From Mesodorylaimus sp. YZB2_4 (lineage: Eukaryota; Nematoda; Enoplea; Dorylaimida; Dorylaimidae): 64,000 bases of DNA. Positions 23,416-35,697 of this stretch are shown here, piece by piece. Both the position numbers and the translations under genes were made by a program. Every line of letters starts with the position of its first letter. The stretch's first letter is position 1. The DNA is taken from positions 1 through 64,000 of the forward strand of contig JASANH010000126.1 in the NCBI GenBank assembly GCA_030248295.1, in the 5' to 3' direction. Under the pieces are notes generated by a model. It had not been told where the DNA came from. It saw only the letters and a program-made list of their open reading frames with translations, and made no database searches.

Positions 23416-24999
23416 GTCGAGTCCACTTGTAGTCACACCGGATAATTTCACACTTCGGTTATTATCACAGGTTTTCAAAGTCCCGAATTTTCGCCCTATC
23501 CGCCGAATTCCGAATTTCGCCCCATACTTTGTATGTATTTTGAGTTCGCTTATTATCACACTGAATTCGGCCCAGTCCGCGTATTGTCACAAAAATATCG
23601 TGGCCAAGTAATGAATTAGATGGGTTAGATGGGATCAATATTCTGCATTGATGCTTCCTTATTTCTGCTCACAAAAGAGTTACAAGTCATCTTGTCGTTA
23701 TAATTATTACTTTAGACCACAGAACACACTCAGGTTCTGCAAATACTGTAGTTTGGAGTCAGTCGACAGAAATATAAGTGAGTGAGGAGTGGAAATACCC
23801 GTTTTTATAAAATAGTTTGAAGTTATGCTGCATTCATTAATTTTTCGTAACATTTTTTCGATGTTGGCAATCATGAATTAATGCAGACACCACAAAAGCC
23901 TAGTTCTCCTAAACTTACCAGTCCAGTATTGTTGCATGGTCCCGGCTGCTTTCGATATCTTTTATCGACTAGTGGTTACAAATGAGTTTGGTTTTCATAT
24001 TTTTGATTACTTGGGTCATCATCTATTCGAGCCCTACACTATGCTGATCCAGAAGCTCAAATCTAGCAGCTAATTCAGCTTTTCTGGTATCCTTATACAG
24101 CTGACTTGTGCAAGTTGTTTCGGTCCACGAGACCTGCCTTCAACAAAATAATCATAAGTACGGTATCGAATAAGCAGCATTATTCTGAAAGCCCAGACTG
24201 TCATTCCTACATCAGGGGAGCCCAGGACTCCCTGTTCCTTGTTCCTCTTTAACTACTTTATTCACCATATTGACTTTTGCTGGGTGCCAGAGGTGAGTGT
24301 CAATTTTCCTTTTGATCAACCTTTGCAAGTCAGCTTCTGGTCATTGAGGCCAAGTAACACAGCTTTGATAAATTGTAGGTGTTAGCCACAGATATTCTGC
24401 CGAAATATGAAATTTCTGAGCTCGCGATCTTCCCCTCAAGTCCACTAATGTGATCTCTGACACACGCCCAGTTTTCTGCTGTCCATTCCATCCCTGCTAA
24501 TCCAAAATCTATATTTTCAGTTTATCAACTACAAAATGCGTTTGCTCCTTTCCTGACCCCCGCCTGTTGATGATCCCAATCAGCAGGAGTTTAATCTTTG
24601 CTCATTTCAATGTTGCACCTGACGCTCGATTATACATATCGGAAATTCGTTCTATCGATTTCGAACATCCCGCCAGCAAGTTAGTGTCATCTGCGTGATT
24701 GCCAAGTTTTCTTTCCCTTCTTAGTTAAAGCATCCACACACCAAATATCTTTGTCCTGGCGTAAAATCAATTTTGTGGCTGTCTAAGCAGTCATTCAAGA
24801 GCAGCATGTATCCGATCTTCACTTTATCAGGTTGTAAAGTATTCAGGGATCCATCATGAGCTGTGTGGCAAAGCTTTCCGAAGGCGTTGCTTGTGCCATG
24901 GCACCATCATAATAAGTACTGTTCCTTATCATGGGGAGCGGCCTTTCGAAAAAAGTTGATGCGTTATTGATTGTTAAAAAATTTACAAGTATTTCACGT

Positions 25000-25105
25000 G
25001 ATCAGATCCGAAATTCATCGGATCTGATCCGATCCGAAACATCCGATCCGGTCCGAAAGTTTTCCCATCCGATCCGATCCGACAAACCCCCATCCGATGC
25101 GGTCG
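25000..25105. repeat. GATCCG tandem/inverted repeat
   Basis: About 100 bp made largely of GATCCGATCCG units interrupted by AAA and CCCC spacers. Related to the blocks at 18.1-18.5 and 62.5-62.66 kb. Confidence 0.75.
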
Positions 25106-25159
25106 TGAATCACAGTACAAAAAAGGGTGAATAAAGTCGCATTAAGTTAGTCTTTTCAC

Positions 25160-25290
25160 TATTAAACGTTTTTCAAGGGACACTAGCAGCCTTGGCACTC
25201 ACTTCAATTTAGTGTGTATATGCTTTTGTAAGCCTGGCACGTCAGCGATGTCTAATGGGCCAAATGAATAAAGTGCGTCCTGGGCTAACC
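25160..25290 (+). repeat. dispersed repeat R1, copy b
   Basis: Second copy of the R1 repeat described at 22590. Confidence 0.55.
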
Positions 25291-25608
25291 TTTTTGTTGT
25301 CTGATAACAGATTTTTTTTAGAAATATTTGTCCTGCGAATATCTAGCACCCGTCGGCCGAGATTTCCCACATGTACTCACTTTACTGCAATCGCTTTACG
25401 CTGCTGACATACACGCAAAATCATCTCACGTGACTCCGCTAAGTTTGAAGCATGATTTTTCACAATTTTATTCGCAGCAGTCCCATTTTACAATCGCGAC
25501 GATTAAAAGATTTGCTCCTGTGGGCTTTGCAATTGCCAAGATTTGTTGGATTGTAAAATGTGCATGTGATAAGCCTATCTCATCATACAGTACCTTGTTT
25601 TCAGTTGC

Positions 25609-27219
25609 ATGGTTTGCACTCTAGCGAGCATGTCGCTGCTGGCGGTTTTCGTCATCTTGATTTCGTGCGCTTGCGTCCAGAGCAAAGAAAACGATCGCGT
25701 TGCCGATGTGGTTATCGCTGTCGACATCAAGGCAGAAGTGATGACGAATTTCCTCGAGAAATTTACTCAGGATGCCTCCTTGTTCGGTCGTGACAAGATG
25801 CAAGTTTCGGTCGTTGCCATCTCTGATACCGTCAGCGTCGTGCTGCCTTTAAAAAATGGAATAAGCGCTGATGCGATCAAAAGCGCTAAGCTTGAACAAC
25901 AGTATGGCGGATCAAGTAGGAACTACAGCAACGTTGCTCGAGCTGTCAGGGAAGTGGCTCTCGAAGAGTCAATGGGATCGCGCGCATACGCACCTGATAT
26001 TCTGATCGTCATGGCCAGCTTCCAAGAACGTCCGAATGCAACTTCAATTCATTCAATATTCGGAGATGCATCTGGAGAAATGCCTGATGTGGTGATCGCC
26101 ATGACCCCGCTGCTAGATGTCGATGTGTACAGCACTGTCTTGCCCGTGTCAAGCATGAAAGTCACCATCGATGAAGCTGCTTCAGAGATGGCCGAAAAAG
26201 CTCTAGAACGAGTGCAACACGCTTTGAAAACTTGTTTGTACATGGAAGAGGTCTCGCCGTGCCAACACGTCGCTCATCGCTGCGCCGTCACAACTTCGAT
26301 CAAGCCGATTAAGCATTTACCACCAGTGTTGAGGAAGTATTGTCTCACCGACCGGATCAACAACTGTCCCAGCGGCGACCCCGAATGCCAGAAACAATGC
26401 GAATCAGTTACAAGCTGGACAAAATGCACGACCCATGGGTTTCGAAGACGTGTCCCAAAAAATTCTAGCGATGCAATGGTGGTCGCAGTCTTCGAGCGAT
26501 GCATGCGCTACGAAAACTTCTCGAACGTGATCAGTGCGTGCGGTTCGTCAGACAAAGAAGATTGGCGCCATTGCGACAGTGGAACTGGATTTCAGAAAAT
26601 TATGATGCTGTGCACTCCATTGTGGCTGACTACGACTTGTGGCGCCTTGTGCCTGATAATCGCCATTTTAGTCACTTTCTGTGTCTCCAGGGTCATCTAC
26701 AAGCGGCGACTAGAAGGGGAGAAACGCAAACGACTAGAATCATTGCGTCAGCGGAACGATGCCAAGTCCAGAAAGTCGAAACTGTCTCAAATGCGTCCTG
26801 AAGGAAAAGGAGAAACAAATATCAAGGTCGGATATAAAAGGATGAAGCCAGACAAGGCTGCTTCACCAACCTCAATCAAATCTGCTCCTGATCAAATGTC
26901 CTTAAACAGTAAATCGACCGACGATGGTACGTCATCGGCTTGGGCAGTCGACTTGCCACCCTCGCTGACCGCGCACAACGTGGACGACCTCTACCGCCCG
27001 AAGAAAGGTGCTGGCAACAGCGTCACGACAGCATCGGGTTGGACCGTAAAAAACCCGCCCTCACTGACAACTCACAACGTCGACGAGCTGTATCGAAAGA
27101 AAGAAATGAGCTCCAACGCCCCCAGCAAAACAGAAGCAAAATCAGCCTGCAAAATAACCATGAAGGCGAAGAAGGTCAAAGAAACAAGGAATAAATCGGT
27201 ATCAGTTGTGAAAAAGTGA
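25609..27219 (+). CDS. single-pass membrane protein with degenerate VWA ectodomain (536 aa)
   Basis: Probable type I cell-surface protein. Residues 1-25 are a signal peptide (MVCTLASMSLLAVFVILISC). Residues about 30-205 read as a VWA fold: strand ADVVIAVD, later strands VSVVAISD and DILIVMASF. The metal-site motif DxSxS is replaced by DIKAE, so metal-dependent ligand binding is probably lost. A Cys-rich segment (about 208-335) precedes one membrane helix (about 338-360, CGALCLIIAILVTFCVSRVI) and a basic stop-transfer. The lysine-rich tail carries two copies, 33 residues apart (W445 and W478), of W.V...PSLT.HNVD(D/E)LYR, a likely docking motif. It is unbroken in one exon; an acceptor-like TTTTCAG just before the ATG hints at a 5' UTR intron. 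The family is not recognised. Confidence 0.75.
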   Translation: MVCTLASMSLLAVFVILISCACVQSKENDRVADVVIAVDIKAEVMTNFLEKFTQDASLFGRDKMQVSVVAISDTVSVVLPLKNGISADAIKSAKLEQQYGGSSRNYSNVARAVREVALEESMGSRAYAPDILIVMASFQERPNATSIHSIFGDASGEMPDVVIAMTPLLDVDVYSTVLPVSSMKVTIDEAASEMAEKALERVQHALKTCLYMEEVSPCQHVAHRCAVTTSIKPIKHLPPVLRKYCLTDRINNCPSGDPECQKQCESVTSWTKCTTHGFRRRVPKNSSDAMVVAVFERCMRYENFSNVISACGSSDKEDWRHCDSGTGFQKIMMLCTPLWLTTTCGALCLIIAILVTFCVSRVIYKRRLEGEKRKRLESLRQRNDAKSRKSKLSQMRPEGKGETNIKVGYKRMKPDKAASPTSIKSAPDQMSLNSKSTDDGTSSAWAVDLPPSLTAHNVDDLYRPKKGAGNSVTTASGWTVKNPPSLTTHNVDELYRKKEMSSNAPSKTEAKSACKITMKAKKVKETRNKSVSVVKK

Positions 27220-27463
27220 CTTGTAAGTGATTTGTCACCAGTTCGTGGCTGGCTTCGGTGAAAGTTTCTGTGCATACTCGATAAACAGTGTTGTCTCGGA
27301 GATCTGCAAAGAACGTGTTCACGATGTTTTCTTTGCAGCTGCTGATCTGAGCCATCATAGACGTACAGTAGGAATGAATGAGCGCTTTCCGGGTTAGATA
27401 CAGTAAGTCTACCTTATCAGGGCAGGCTAAATCAACAAAGACCTTGGGTGACCTTACAGCCAT
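27176..27463 (-). CDS. doubtful ORF overlapping the 3' end of the VWA-like gene
   Basis: A 95-codon minus frame with several cysteines and no domain. It overlaps the last codons and 3' region of the plus-strand gene and contains donor-like GTAGAC sites. It is recorded because it occupies an otherwise empty stretch, but it may be chance. Confidence 0.15.
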   Translation of the reverse strand: MAVRSPKVFVDLACPDKVDLLYLTRKALIHSYCTSMMAQISSCKENIVNTFFADLRDNTVYRVCTETFTEASHELVTNHLQVTFSQLIPIYSLFL

Positions 27464-27570
27464 GAAGCTGAAGATGTTTTTTTAACTGTTCTTGAAAGTT
27501 TATTCACGCAGATAAGTTTTCGTGTGTTAAAAATCACATTACATATAACTAGCCAAGTGGGAAGCACTTA

Positions 27571-28138
27571 TCAAAGTGTGTCAGGGCATAATCGGTTGTA
27601 CTTGCCACTTTCTAATCCTTCGACGTCAGTCGCATTCAGACTTGACCATCTAATACTGGGAGCGCACCCATTGATATTGAAGTCTTCTGACTCATAGTCA
27701 GCTGAAACAGTGCATTTAGTTTTTAAAAAACGATCTGAACTTCGCATAAAACTTTGAAACCTACTCCGACCTGCGAGAAAATATCTCTATCTTCTTGAAA
27801 GACCACGCGAAGCCTGCATCGGAGCAACGATGGTGGTGGGTTGCGTTCGGTTTTCCTTATTTCTAAATATGTCAATTACTAGAATATTGTATTTGCGGAA
27901 ATATTCGTCGACTGGTTGTCCCTCAGAAGCTACAAGGGCACGAACAGCTGAAAATAAAAACGCGCTTTTTTGAGGGATCCGCCTCAGACCAGGCATGTAT
28001 ACTGTACCCAGGGGGTAGCGGCACAGAAGGGTTTTGTAAGACTTGTCGTTGGTGTCGGCCACAAGAACAAGCATTGGTGCAAGGAAGGGCGAGACCAGCC
28101 AACATAATAATGGCAAGTAAATGCAACATTTCGCTCAT
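27571..28138 (-). pseudogene. TIMP/NTR-like gene, damaged copy
   Basis: Upstream relative of the intact gene at 28873-29374, in the same orientation. Pieces: signal peptide exon from the ATG at 28138 ending ...NACSC; exon 2 from 27947 (VRALVASEGQPVDEYFRKYN); exon 3 27571-27701, ending LESGKYNRLCPDTL. The frame shifts by one base near 28060, right after the N-terminal CxC. Exon 2 then meets a TAG at 27787-27789, just before the conserved FLAG segment, with the frame displaced around it. Either a recent pseudogene or two sequence errors. A TATA box (TTTTATAAAAG, about 28210) is intact. Confidence 0.6.
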
Positions 28139-28282
28139 AGCAACTTGACCGGATTGAGAGATGAAACTTTCACTTTGGCGGCGTGAATAAATGGAAAATC
28201 TGCTACTGTGCCTTTTATAAAAAGGTTTCAACGCTGAAACTCCTTTTATTTTTTAAATTGCGCTTCGGTTAATTGTCTATAC

Positions 28283-28790
28283 AGTAAGTGGTTCTGCAAA
28301 ATCTGTACAAATTGGATCTCTTTGAATGTTCACCATTTTCATATGCTTTATTCTTATCCAAACCAGAGAGCAATCTAGGAATAAGTACATAACGATACGA
28401 TCATGTCGTGTCATCATACTATCCAAACAGCGCACTCGAGGGCTGAGGAACACGAAGATTGACAATTATTTTTTACCTAGGCGGGAGTCGACCCCTTCTT
28501 TTTAAGAGAGGCAGCCACCTTTGCCAGCTAGACCACGACCCCGGGAAAAACCCAGGACCCAATTATGTTGAGAAAAACACAAAATGTTGTGTAATCGAAA
28601 ATCATCTCTGAAACTGAACGCTTAAAGATGTGAATGAAATCGTGGCTGCTATAGCAATGCAGTATACTGAAAGTTATTAGAGCTACTGTACTGTGCACAA
28701 TTAAGTTACAGGTAAATTTCTAGGATACAGGCAAAGATCATCAATTTATTTTGCTGTAATTCACCTTTCAAAAGCTACCATAAGCTGTCA
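28283..28790. repeat. dispersed repeat R2 copy b containing a minus-strand SINE
   Basis: Blocks at 28283-28385 and 28700-28785 match the R2 copy at 23155-23415. Between them, on the minus strand (28545 down to 28430), is a tRNA-like head TCGTGGTCTAGC, then GACTCCCGCCT and the core CCCTCGAGTGCGCTG, the same SINE family as at 43797. Confidence 0.6.
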
Positions 28791-28872
28791 TAGATATTAT
28801 AGGTTCGCGCGTCACTTAGGTTCCTTTTTATATTTATACCACCATCGCGATGTTTTTAGAGTCAGCGCTTCT

Positions 28873-29374
28873 TCAGTCACAGTACTTGGCACTTTCTAAC
28901 TTTTTCACATCTTCTTTGGGCAGTTCGGACCATTGTCGATTACGGGCGCAAGCTGTCGTCACAAAAGTGTCGCCGTTTATCTGGCCTGAAATGACCGATT
29001 TTCAGAAAGTGACTATCAAACTTACAACATCACCTGCGAGTAAATATTCAGCGTTTTTATAAAATGTAAAGCTACAAAGGCCAGCTTGGAATTTGGGTGG
29101 CGCTTGAAGAAATTTGGGTGACGGATTATTATGGGCGTTCTTGAATATACGAACTACCGAAATGTTGTACTTGTTGAGTTCATCTGCGTCGGTGGTCACG
29201 ATGGCACGCATTACTGAAAAAGAGTATTTGACTTCTGCTTGAAACATATTCCTCTCACTTACCAACCGGATAGCCGCACCACAAAGTACGCTCGGGAAGA
29301 TTGGGGCACGAACAAGCGTCAGTGAAGGAAATGTATGAGGCAGCAAAGAAAACGAAGGCTGTCACAAAGAACAT
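28873..29374 (-). CDS. TIMP/NTR-like secreted metalloprotease inhibitor (135 aa)
   Basis: Predicted secreted single-domain inhibitor. Exons (complement): 29263-29374, 29026-29213, 28873-28980, in phase. A signal peptide (MFFVTAFVFFAASYISFTDA) is followed at once by ACSC. In TIMPs the first mature cysteine of the CxC coordinates the target protease's zinc, so this position is diagnostic. The rest fits an NTR/OB fold: MRAIVTT, NKYNISVVRIFKN, LCSFTFY, YLLAGDV, TTACARNRQWSEL and a final YCD. It has only the N-terminal TIMP domain, as in nematode TIMPs. An NTR-domain protein of another kind is the alternative. A damaged relative lies immediately downstream. Confidence 0.75.
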
Positions 29375-30753
29375 TGCCAACTCAGCTTGTATAGCCTATG
29401 AGCGTGACGAAATAGAAGAATTTGTCTTGAGTAATGTACATTTAAAACATATTTCCAACTTGGAACATATTTAGATCTTATGCAAAAGCGTTTGATGAAT
29501 AGCAAGTGACGATCCCATTTACGATTAGAGTTGACCTGCGTGAGATAGGGATACGACTGAGAAAATGATGCAATAAAAGGTTGAAGTGACTGGTATACCT
29601 TCTGTAAGGAATAAATGGAAATTAATCATGCTGGATCACCTTTTACTCCTGTATGTGCAATAGACCCAATAGGGCGAAAAAGGATTTTTTATGTCGACAT
29701 TATGCAGCATAATGGCCTACTTGATCCAAAGTCAACCAAAATGGGAGTTTTTGTCTGCTGCATAATGTTGTGTAAACTGGACGATCAGGATAAAATGTTG
29801 ATCTGATCGTGAGCATGTAGCCGCTGCCAAGAGCAAAAACTCAAATTATAACTATGACCCGCAGTTTTTTTCCAGAACTGCATATATTCTGCTTGTCTAA
29901 ATACCTTTTTGTGCACTATTTCGGGCGAGATGAAATGCCATAAACACCTCCCTGCGTTTCTTGTGGAGTACCTGAAAACCAGTGCAGTGCACCGAAATTG
30001 GTCGCTCTTAAAAGTATTCTGTCCCCAAAGGCGGGTACGGCCATTACAGCTTGTTCTTTCCCCACGCTGGCAACATCGTCACAGTCAGCCATGGCCCTTC
30101 AGAGAAACAGGTATATCATAGTTGGGGTAAAGGGGACAGGGAAAATAGATTTTCAATGCTTCCTGGTGTTAAAAATCAGTCAGCGGCCAGCTCATCAAAA
30201 AATTCATCAAGCCAAGTTACAGTGATCTGTGGTCGCCTTCCCATCGTCGAAGTGGCCAGTTTTCATCTTGGTTCTACAAAAAGTCGCCCTTCTAATTTCG
30301 ATTTTTTTCTCAGTAATATCTGGCTGCTTTACAGATTTGACAGACCTCCCTGATGGCCATTGAGGACTTGAAAATTTTGCGTTGTCAGTTTGACTCAGCG
30401 CAGTGCCAGTTTGAAATTTCGCGTTGCCTGGATCGATTAACTGTTTTTCATGCATGACATTTCATGATGCATCTGGCAAAGGATTAGAAACAAAGTAAAA
30501 CAAATCTGGTTTTAAAGGGCGTCTTGGGTACATAGAGACTCGGTGCTTTTTAGAATTTTATTGAATCATTTTTGATAAAAATGATAAAAATCTTTGGTCG
30601 CCAGCAACAAATATTAGCCGCCTCCGCTGCATCTCCTTGTTGATGTATTTGTAGGAAAGCCGTTTAAACTCGATTGTAAATAAGCTCATTGGATGGTGAG
30701 TGGATGCTTATCAAAAGACAGACGCGTAAAGGTGATAAAATTAAGACAATAAA
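29375..30753. other. intergenic, nothing recognised
   Basis: Contains no supported gene. An ATG with a good donor at 30088-30110 was tested as the transporter's first exon but is in the wrong phase. Confidence 0.5.
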
Positions 30754-33700
30754 ATGGCGCAGCTGATGGCGTGAGTGAGTTAGACCTATCGAGGCAGCAA
30801 CTGTTGCGTGTAGTTTTTGGCAAAAGTCAGGTTTTCAAAATGTAAGTGATTCAGCTAACAGCGAATACAAAAACGCAGGCCAGGGTGCCTAAACTATAAC
30901 CTACAATTTTGTTTCAGGTCTGTAAATCCACCAAGGACTTGGTATTGTGGGGGAGGTTTCCACTGTTTCCTCATATTTTACTGTTTGGTCACGTCCCTCC
31001 AACGCATCCCAAATCCATTCATAGGCAGCCTTGTTCAAAGCATAGAAAGACAATTTCAAATTCCAAGTCGCGTTTCTGGAACCCTGATGTCGGCAGGTGA
31101 CATTGGACACGTCTCGGCCGTAGTCGTATTGGCTTATTTGGGAAGCAGAGGTAATCGAGCAAGATGGATCGGCGGTGGCGGCCTGCTCATCGCCTTTGCA
31201 TGTTTCCTAATCTCATCACCCGGCTATATGTTCCCACAGAAGGATGGGCTGGATGAGCAGGCTGTACGAAGACAGGTAAGACACTAATTTAGGGCTACTT
31301 GGGGTGCTCATTTGCCTGGCCCTAATCAGGACTTGTTTTAGGGCTTTAACAGCTCAAATTCACTTCTTCGCAACTCGACTGATATGGATCCTCTTTTGAT
31401 GGCCGATGCAAAACTGCCATTTGGGTTCTGTGATAATGAAACCATGCAATTAAAAGCTCGTTTACAGGCTGCAAAATGCGAAATCAGGGAAGGCGACATT
31501 GGTAACGCTGCAGCCTACTACTTGCTTCTGACTGGTATCATTCTGATGGGTCTTGGCCGAAGTATGCCCCACACTTTGGGCGTGCCTCTCATCGACGACA
31601 GTATCAAGAACAAGCGCAATACACCCTGGTACTTCGCTGCTGTCACTTGTCTTCGCATATGCGGGCCCATATTGGGCATGATATTGAGTGCAGTGTGCAG
31701 TCGTCTTTACGTCAACTTCAAACCCCCGCCAGGCATGACGCCCTACGACGCTCGTTGGATTGGTGCTTGGTGGCTGGGATTCGTGGTCGTGACAATCCTG
31801 CTTGTCGTCCCCTCCATCACATTGATATGTTATCCAAACGTGGACACTTTGATCAAGGATCGGCGACAAGCAGAAGAAAAACAACAGAAGAAATTCATGC
31901 CCGATGGCGGAAGTAGGACGCCCTTTGATGAAAAACACAACCAAACTGCGTTGCTCAACAAAATTGACAATCATCAAGAACATTTGGCAAGCAGGATGCG
32001 AACCACGAGTATATCGGCGGTAAATATGGGTCTTTGTGTCCAGATTACCACCTTCTTCAGATCCATGAGTGAAATCCTCAGATCACCCATTTATACTGCT
32101 CGGCTGCTTGGGCGAATGTTCGATGCGTTCGCTTTCAGAGGCATGTACGCATTCAAGTCCAAATATTTAGAGAATCATTTCGGCATTCCAATGTTTAAAG
32201 TAAGCGAAGCGTGTGCTTACTCAGGCAGTATTTTTCCCTTCCCCATTGCACTCACTGTCGACAAGTCATTACTAAACTCACAATGAGTCTTTGACAAGAC
32301 TACCGCATTTTGATAGCTTACATAGCTGCCAGATATAAGTACGATCAAAACAGCTAGCTGCCCTTCTACTAAAGTCATCGTGATTTCAAGGGTGACCTGA
32401 TCGTGAGTTGAAACTAGACCAGCATTGTCGGGGACTTGAATTTTTAAATTTCCCGCCAACATGGTTAAGCACTTTATAGCCCATCACCTCTCCTCGTCCT
32501 GCGCGTGGGTTTCATGGTTTCATTGCCTACTCTCTCGCTTTCGCTTGTTGTAGCGGCGCGGCCACACACAGAGGATATGGGTCAGCTACAGTATTTGGAT
32601 ACAAAGCAGTGAAATCGTTGTGTAAGCTTTTATTAAAACGTAAAATGGTTTTAAGATCCTGGACTTTGTAAACTGTCATAACCCCCGTGCTTGTACAAGT
32701 AGTTACTTGAAAGGAGTGGCGAATTCACTACACAGTCCTGTGGTATCAATTAGATATGGTTGTTAGTCTGATTTGAACAAACACGCGTGCTCTTGCTTCA
32801 CCAAGCGCAGATCACGCTTTTTACTGTTGTTGTGAGCACTCTCGATAGTGTATGGAAGGGTCAGAATTTCAGCGCCCCCCCTTCCCCAAATCACGGTTGC
32901 ATGATGGAATTTTCCAACTTTTGAAACCGTTTTGGTTTACAGGCCAACATTGCATTCGGAATTCTTGACGCTGGCAGTTACATGAGCGGTGTCGTTTTGG
33001 GCAGTGTACTAATGCGCAAATTCAAGCTAGATGGCCGCCGAATAGCACTATTCGTGGCCTTTGCCTCAATGTCATCAACTGTGCTCACTTTGTGCCAATC
33101 ATTCATCGGCTGCCACGCTGTGGTCAATCAAATTGGTCGTGACGGTGCCATTCATAACTACACCTATCAACCCTGCGCAGGATGCGATTGCTCTGCAGCC
33201 CCACTATACCCCGTCTGTAGCGCTGATGGTGCCCCATTCTATTCTCCTTGTCACGCAGGATGCAAAGACTATAATCGAACCATGTTCGACGCTCTCGCAG
33301 CTGCCAATGGGAAGAAGCAGAGCGGAAGTGGAAGCTTCGAGTTTCATTCATGCTCTTGCGTCAACACAACAAATACTGGCGGCGATCAGCGGGTGTCACG
33401 GGACTTGTGCGTCGACGACTGTTTCTCTCCTCTGATATTGTATTTTGTCGTGTTGTCCATTGGAGCAATGATCGCTGGTACTGCCAATGTGCCCGGCACC
33501 TTGATCGACCTGCGGTCAGTTCAGAAGAAGCACCGATCGTTGGCCCTGGGTTTCAATATATTCGCTGTCGGCCTGCTCAGTGTTCTGCCATCGACTCCTG
33601 TATACGGCATGATCATCGATGCCGCGTGCGTGCTCTGGAACCAAGCTTGCGGCGGTAAGAAAGGGGCTTGTCTGATTTATGATCCTGTTAAGCTTAGGAA

Positions 33701-33836
33701 AAGTATGATGATTTTCTATGTTATTTTGCATGGAATCGGCGACTTGCATGACTTTTTTGTGTGGTACAAGGCCAAGAATATGAAATTGATAGAGGACGAG
33801 AAAGAGGACAAAGCCAAATGCCCGTCATCCATGTAA
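30754..33836 (+). CDS. organic anion transporter, OATP/SLCO family (708 aa)
   Basis: Sodium-independent plasma-membrane transporter for organic anions. Exons 30754-30770, 30918-31275, 31342-32199, 32943-33836 join in phase. TM1 begins near CGGGFHCFLIFYC, followed by SIERQFQIPSRVSG, the usual OATP loop. The family signature before TM6 is present (DARWIGAWWLGF). The large extracellular loop between TM9 and TM10 carries the Kazal-like Cys module (CAGCDC...YPVCSADG...SPCHAGC...CSCV). The length is typical for the family (about 640-720). The 17-bp first exon is inferred from its phase (GC plus G) and donor GTGAGT, so it is the least sure part. Intron 3 is 743 bp, much larger than the others. Confidence 0.93.
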
Positions 33837-35690
33837 TGATTATTGATGAATATGTTGAAAGTTTGACACGCTTTTTTTGAATGACTTCAGGGATTTGTTT
33901 TAACTGTCGCGAACTCCTGATCCATTTTCGTAGTTTTTCAAAAACAAAGATTAGCACAGCCAAAAAACATGACGTTGGTGAGCTGATTTGATAAGACCCT
34001 AAAACGCATCAGTGAGGAAAAACTACCAGGTACATCGCCTACTGAACTGATCAGGTTTCGCGCAATGTTCTATTGGCTAACAATAATTTTAGCAGATCCT
34101 GCAGGTCATGCATGGGGTCCCAAACAAGGACCAAACCCTAACCCTCCCCGAACCAGCGTTTTTGGGTTGGGTTGGATGTTATATCTGTGGGTGTTGGTTT
34201 GGGTTGGGTAGATGGTCAAATTTCTGAGTCCCACGGGGGTCTAATGAAAACACCGCCCAGGGCAATCGCAGAATCTACGAATGAGGTGTACCGGCAGTAC
34301 GGCCCCTTCGTGAGATTAAAGTTGTTGCGCACGCCATCTTTTGTAAAATATTTGAGTGTAAAGTGCCCCTTGCCAAAGTGCAGCAACATGTGAATTCAGG
34401 GGTCGATTGCCACTACTTTCACTAGACGTGCACTCTCGACCTCGAAAGTATAGGCACAAAGTACATTTTCGAAAAGTGCGCCTTTTTGGGAAGTGCACCT
34501 GCGACAACACATTTGTGTTTAATTGATTCCGGTGCATCTTTTCTCACTTTTCAACCACATAAATCAAAAATTGTTTTGCATGCATCTAACCTGCGTTTCC
34601 TGAAAAAAAAGTAAAACCTTCCCACTGTCGCGAATCTGACATCCCACGTTTCGGGTGATACAGTGGGAATGTCTCCCGGAAATGGGTTGGGTTGGAGTGG
34701 CTGGAATGGACATAGGTAACTATATTTTGGTCGGAAATATCTGATAATGAGTCGCTAATATCGTTTTGCAACATTATCTGAGCGCCATTTTCTGCAATTA
34801 TTATCTCAGGCAAAGAGAGATAGCCCAAGCAAATCTCTACCAAAAAATGACCAAATAAAAAGAGTGGTTAAATATTTTAGATTGCCTCGGTCCTGGGCGT
34901 TCAAGTCTCAGAAATCCTAAAATTTCTACAGATTTGATAGATCAATGGTGGACTGGCGGGCCGAGTTTGAAAACATGGCAGCCTCAACTTATGACTGCTC
35001 TGCTAACAGTTAAGGATTTCACTGCCTATGACCAAACGCCTGTGCCTAGTCGGTATCTCGAAAGAAAGCGGTAGAAATTTTTTCCGATGTTGCCTCTTAT
35101 TTCCCTTCGCCATTTTCTACGCGCAGTTTCAGTAAATCTCTACACACAGTATACGCCAGGGTCAGGTCGCGTTTTGGAATCAGAGAGGCTCTTTTGGTGA
35201 CAGCTGAGGATTTATGGCATGCACACTATTCCATCGTTGTTATCTGTTATTGCGAGTAAAGCTTCGGTAAACTGGGCTCTGCATCTTTCATCTGCACACA
35301 CGGAATTCTGTCCGCAAACACTGCACCCTCCTGGATATTTTGTGGGTCAGATATTCCTTCCACTGTAACCTAACACTACATAGCTACAGTACCAGCAATA
35401 CTGCACAAGCACGGCACATAAAAATACTGCGGATACCTCGAATCACATCTTATAAACCCTTACTCTGAACTTCGACGATTTACAATATTTAGTTTGAAAT
35501 TCCCGCTTAACTGTCCGACCTATTTTGCACGAGAGTCAGATGTCTGCTAAGCGCGGGAGTTATGGCCGCCACGTCCCACGTGGATTTCATGTGATGTTCA
35601 TCCACTGTGTTCAAAGGTGTGAGGGCGCGCGACCGGTGGCCTGTTCAGTCGTGTTTACTTCCTGGCCGTTGATCTTTACTTTGCGATTAC
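33837..35690. other. intergenic with GGGTTGGG-type repeats
   Basis: No gene is supported. Short runs of GGGTTGGGTTGG near 34,160-34,215 and 34,683-34,697 resemble the pentamer/hexamer foldback repeats elsewhere in the window. Confidence 0.5.
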
Positions 35691-35697
35691 ACCTCGC

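Larger units (their letters stand above)
22081..25608. other. repeat-rich gap with minor coding signals
   Basis: A 48-codon minus frame at 22345-22491 and an open minus stretch at about 22100-22283 look mildly coding but could not be joined in phase. From 22.6 kb on, the gap is mostly diverged dispersed repeats (listed separately). Confidence 0.4.

Noticed and set aside
30051-30353. 100-codon plus frame before the transporter as its first exon
   Set aside because: No donor in the needed phase; the 17-bp exon at 30754 fits phase and donor better.
34128-34150. CCCTAACCCT-like telomere repeat
   Set aside because: Only about two units, inside a GGGTTGGG-type repeat cluster; no extended array.
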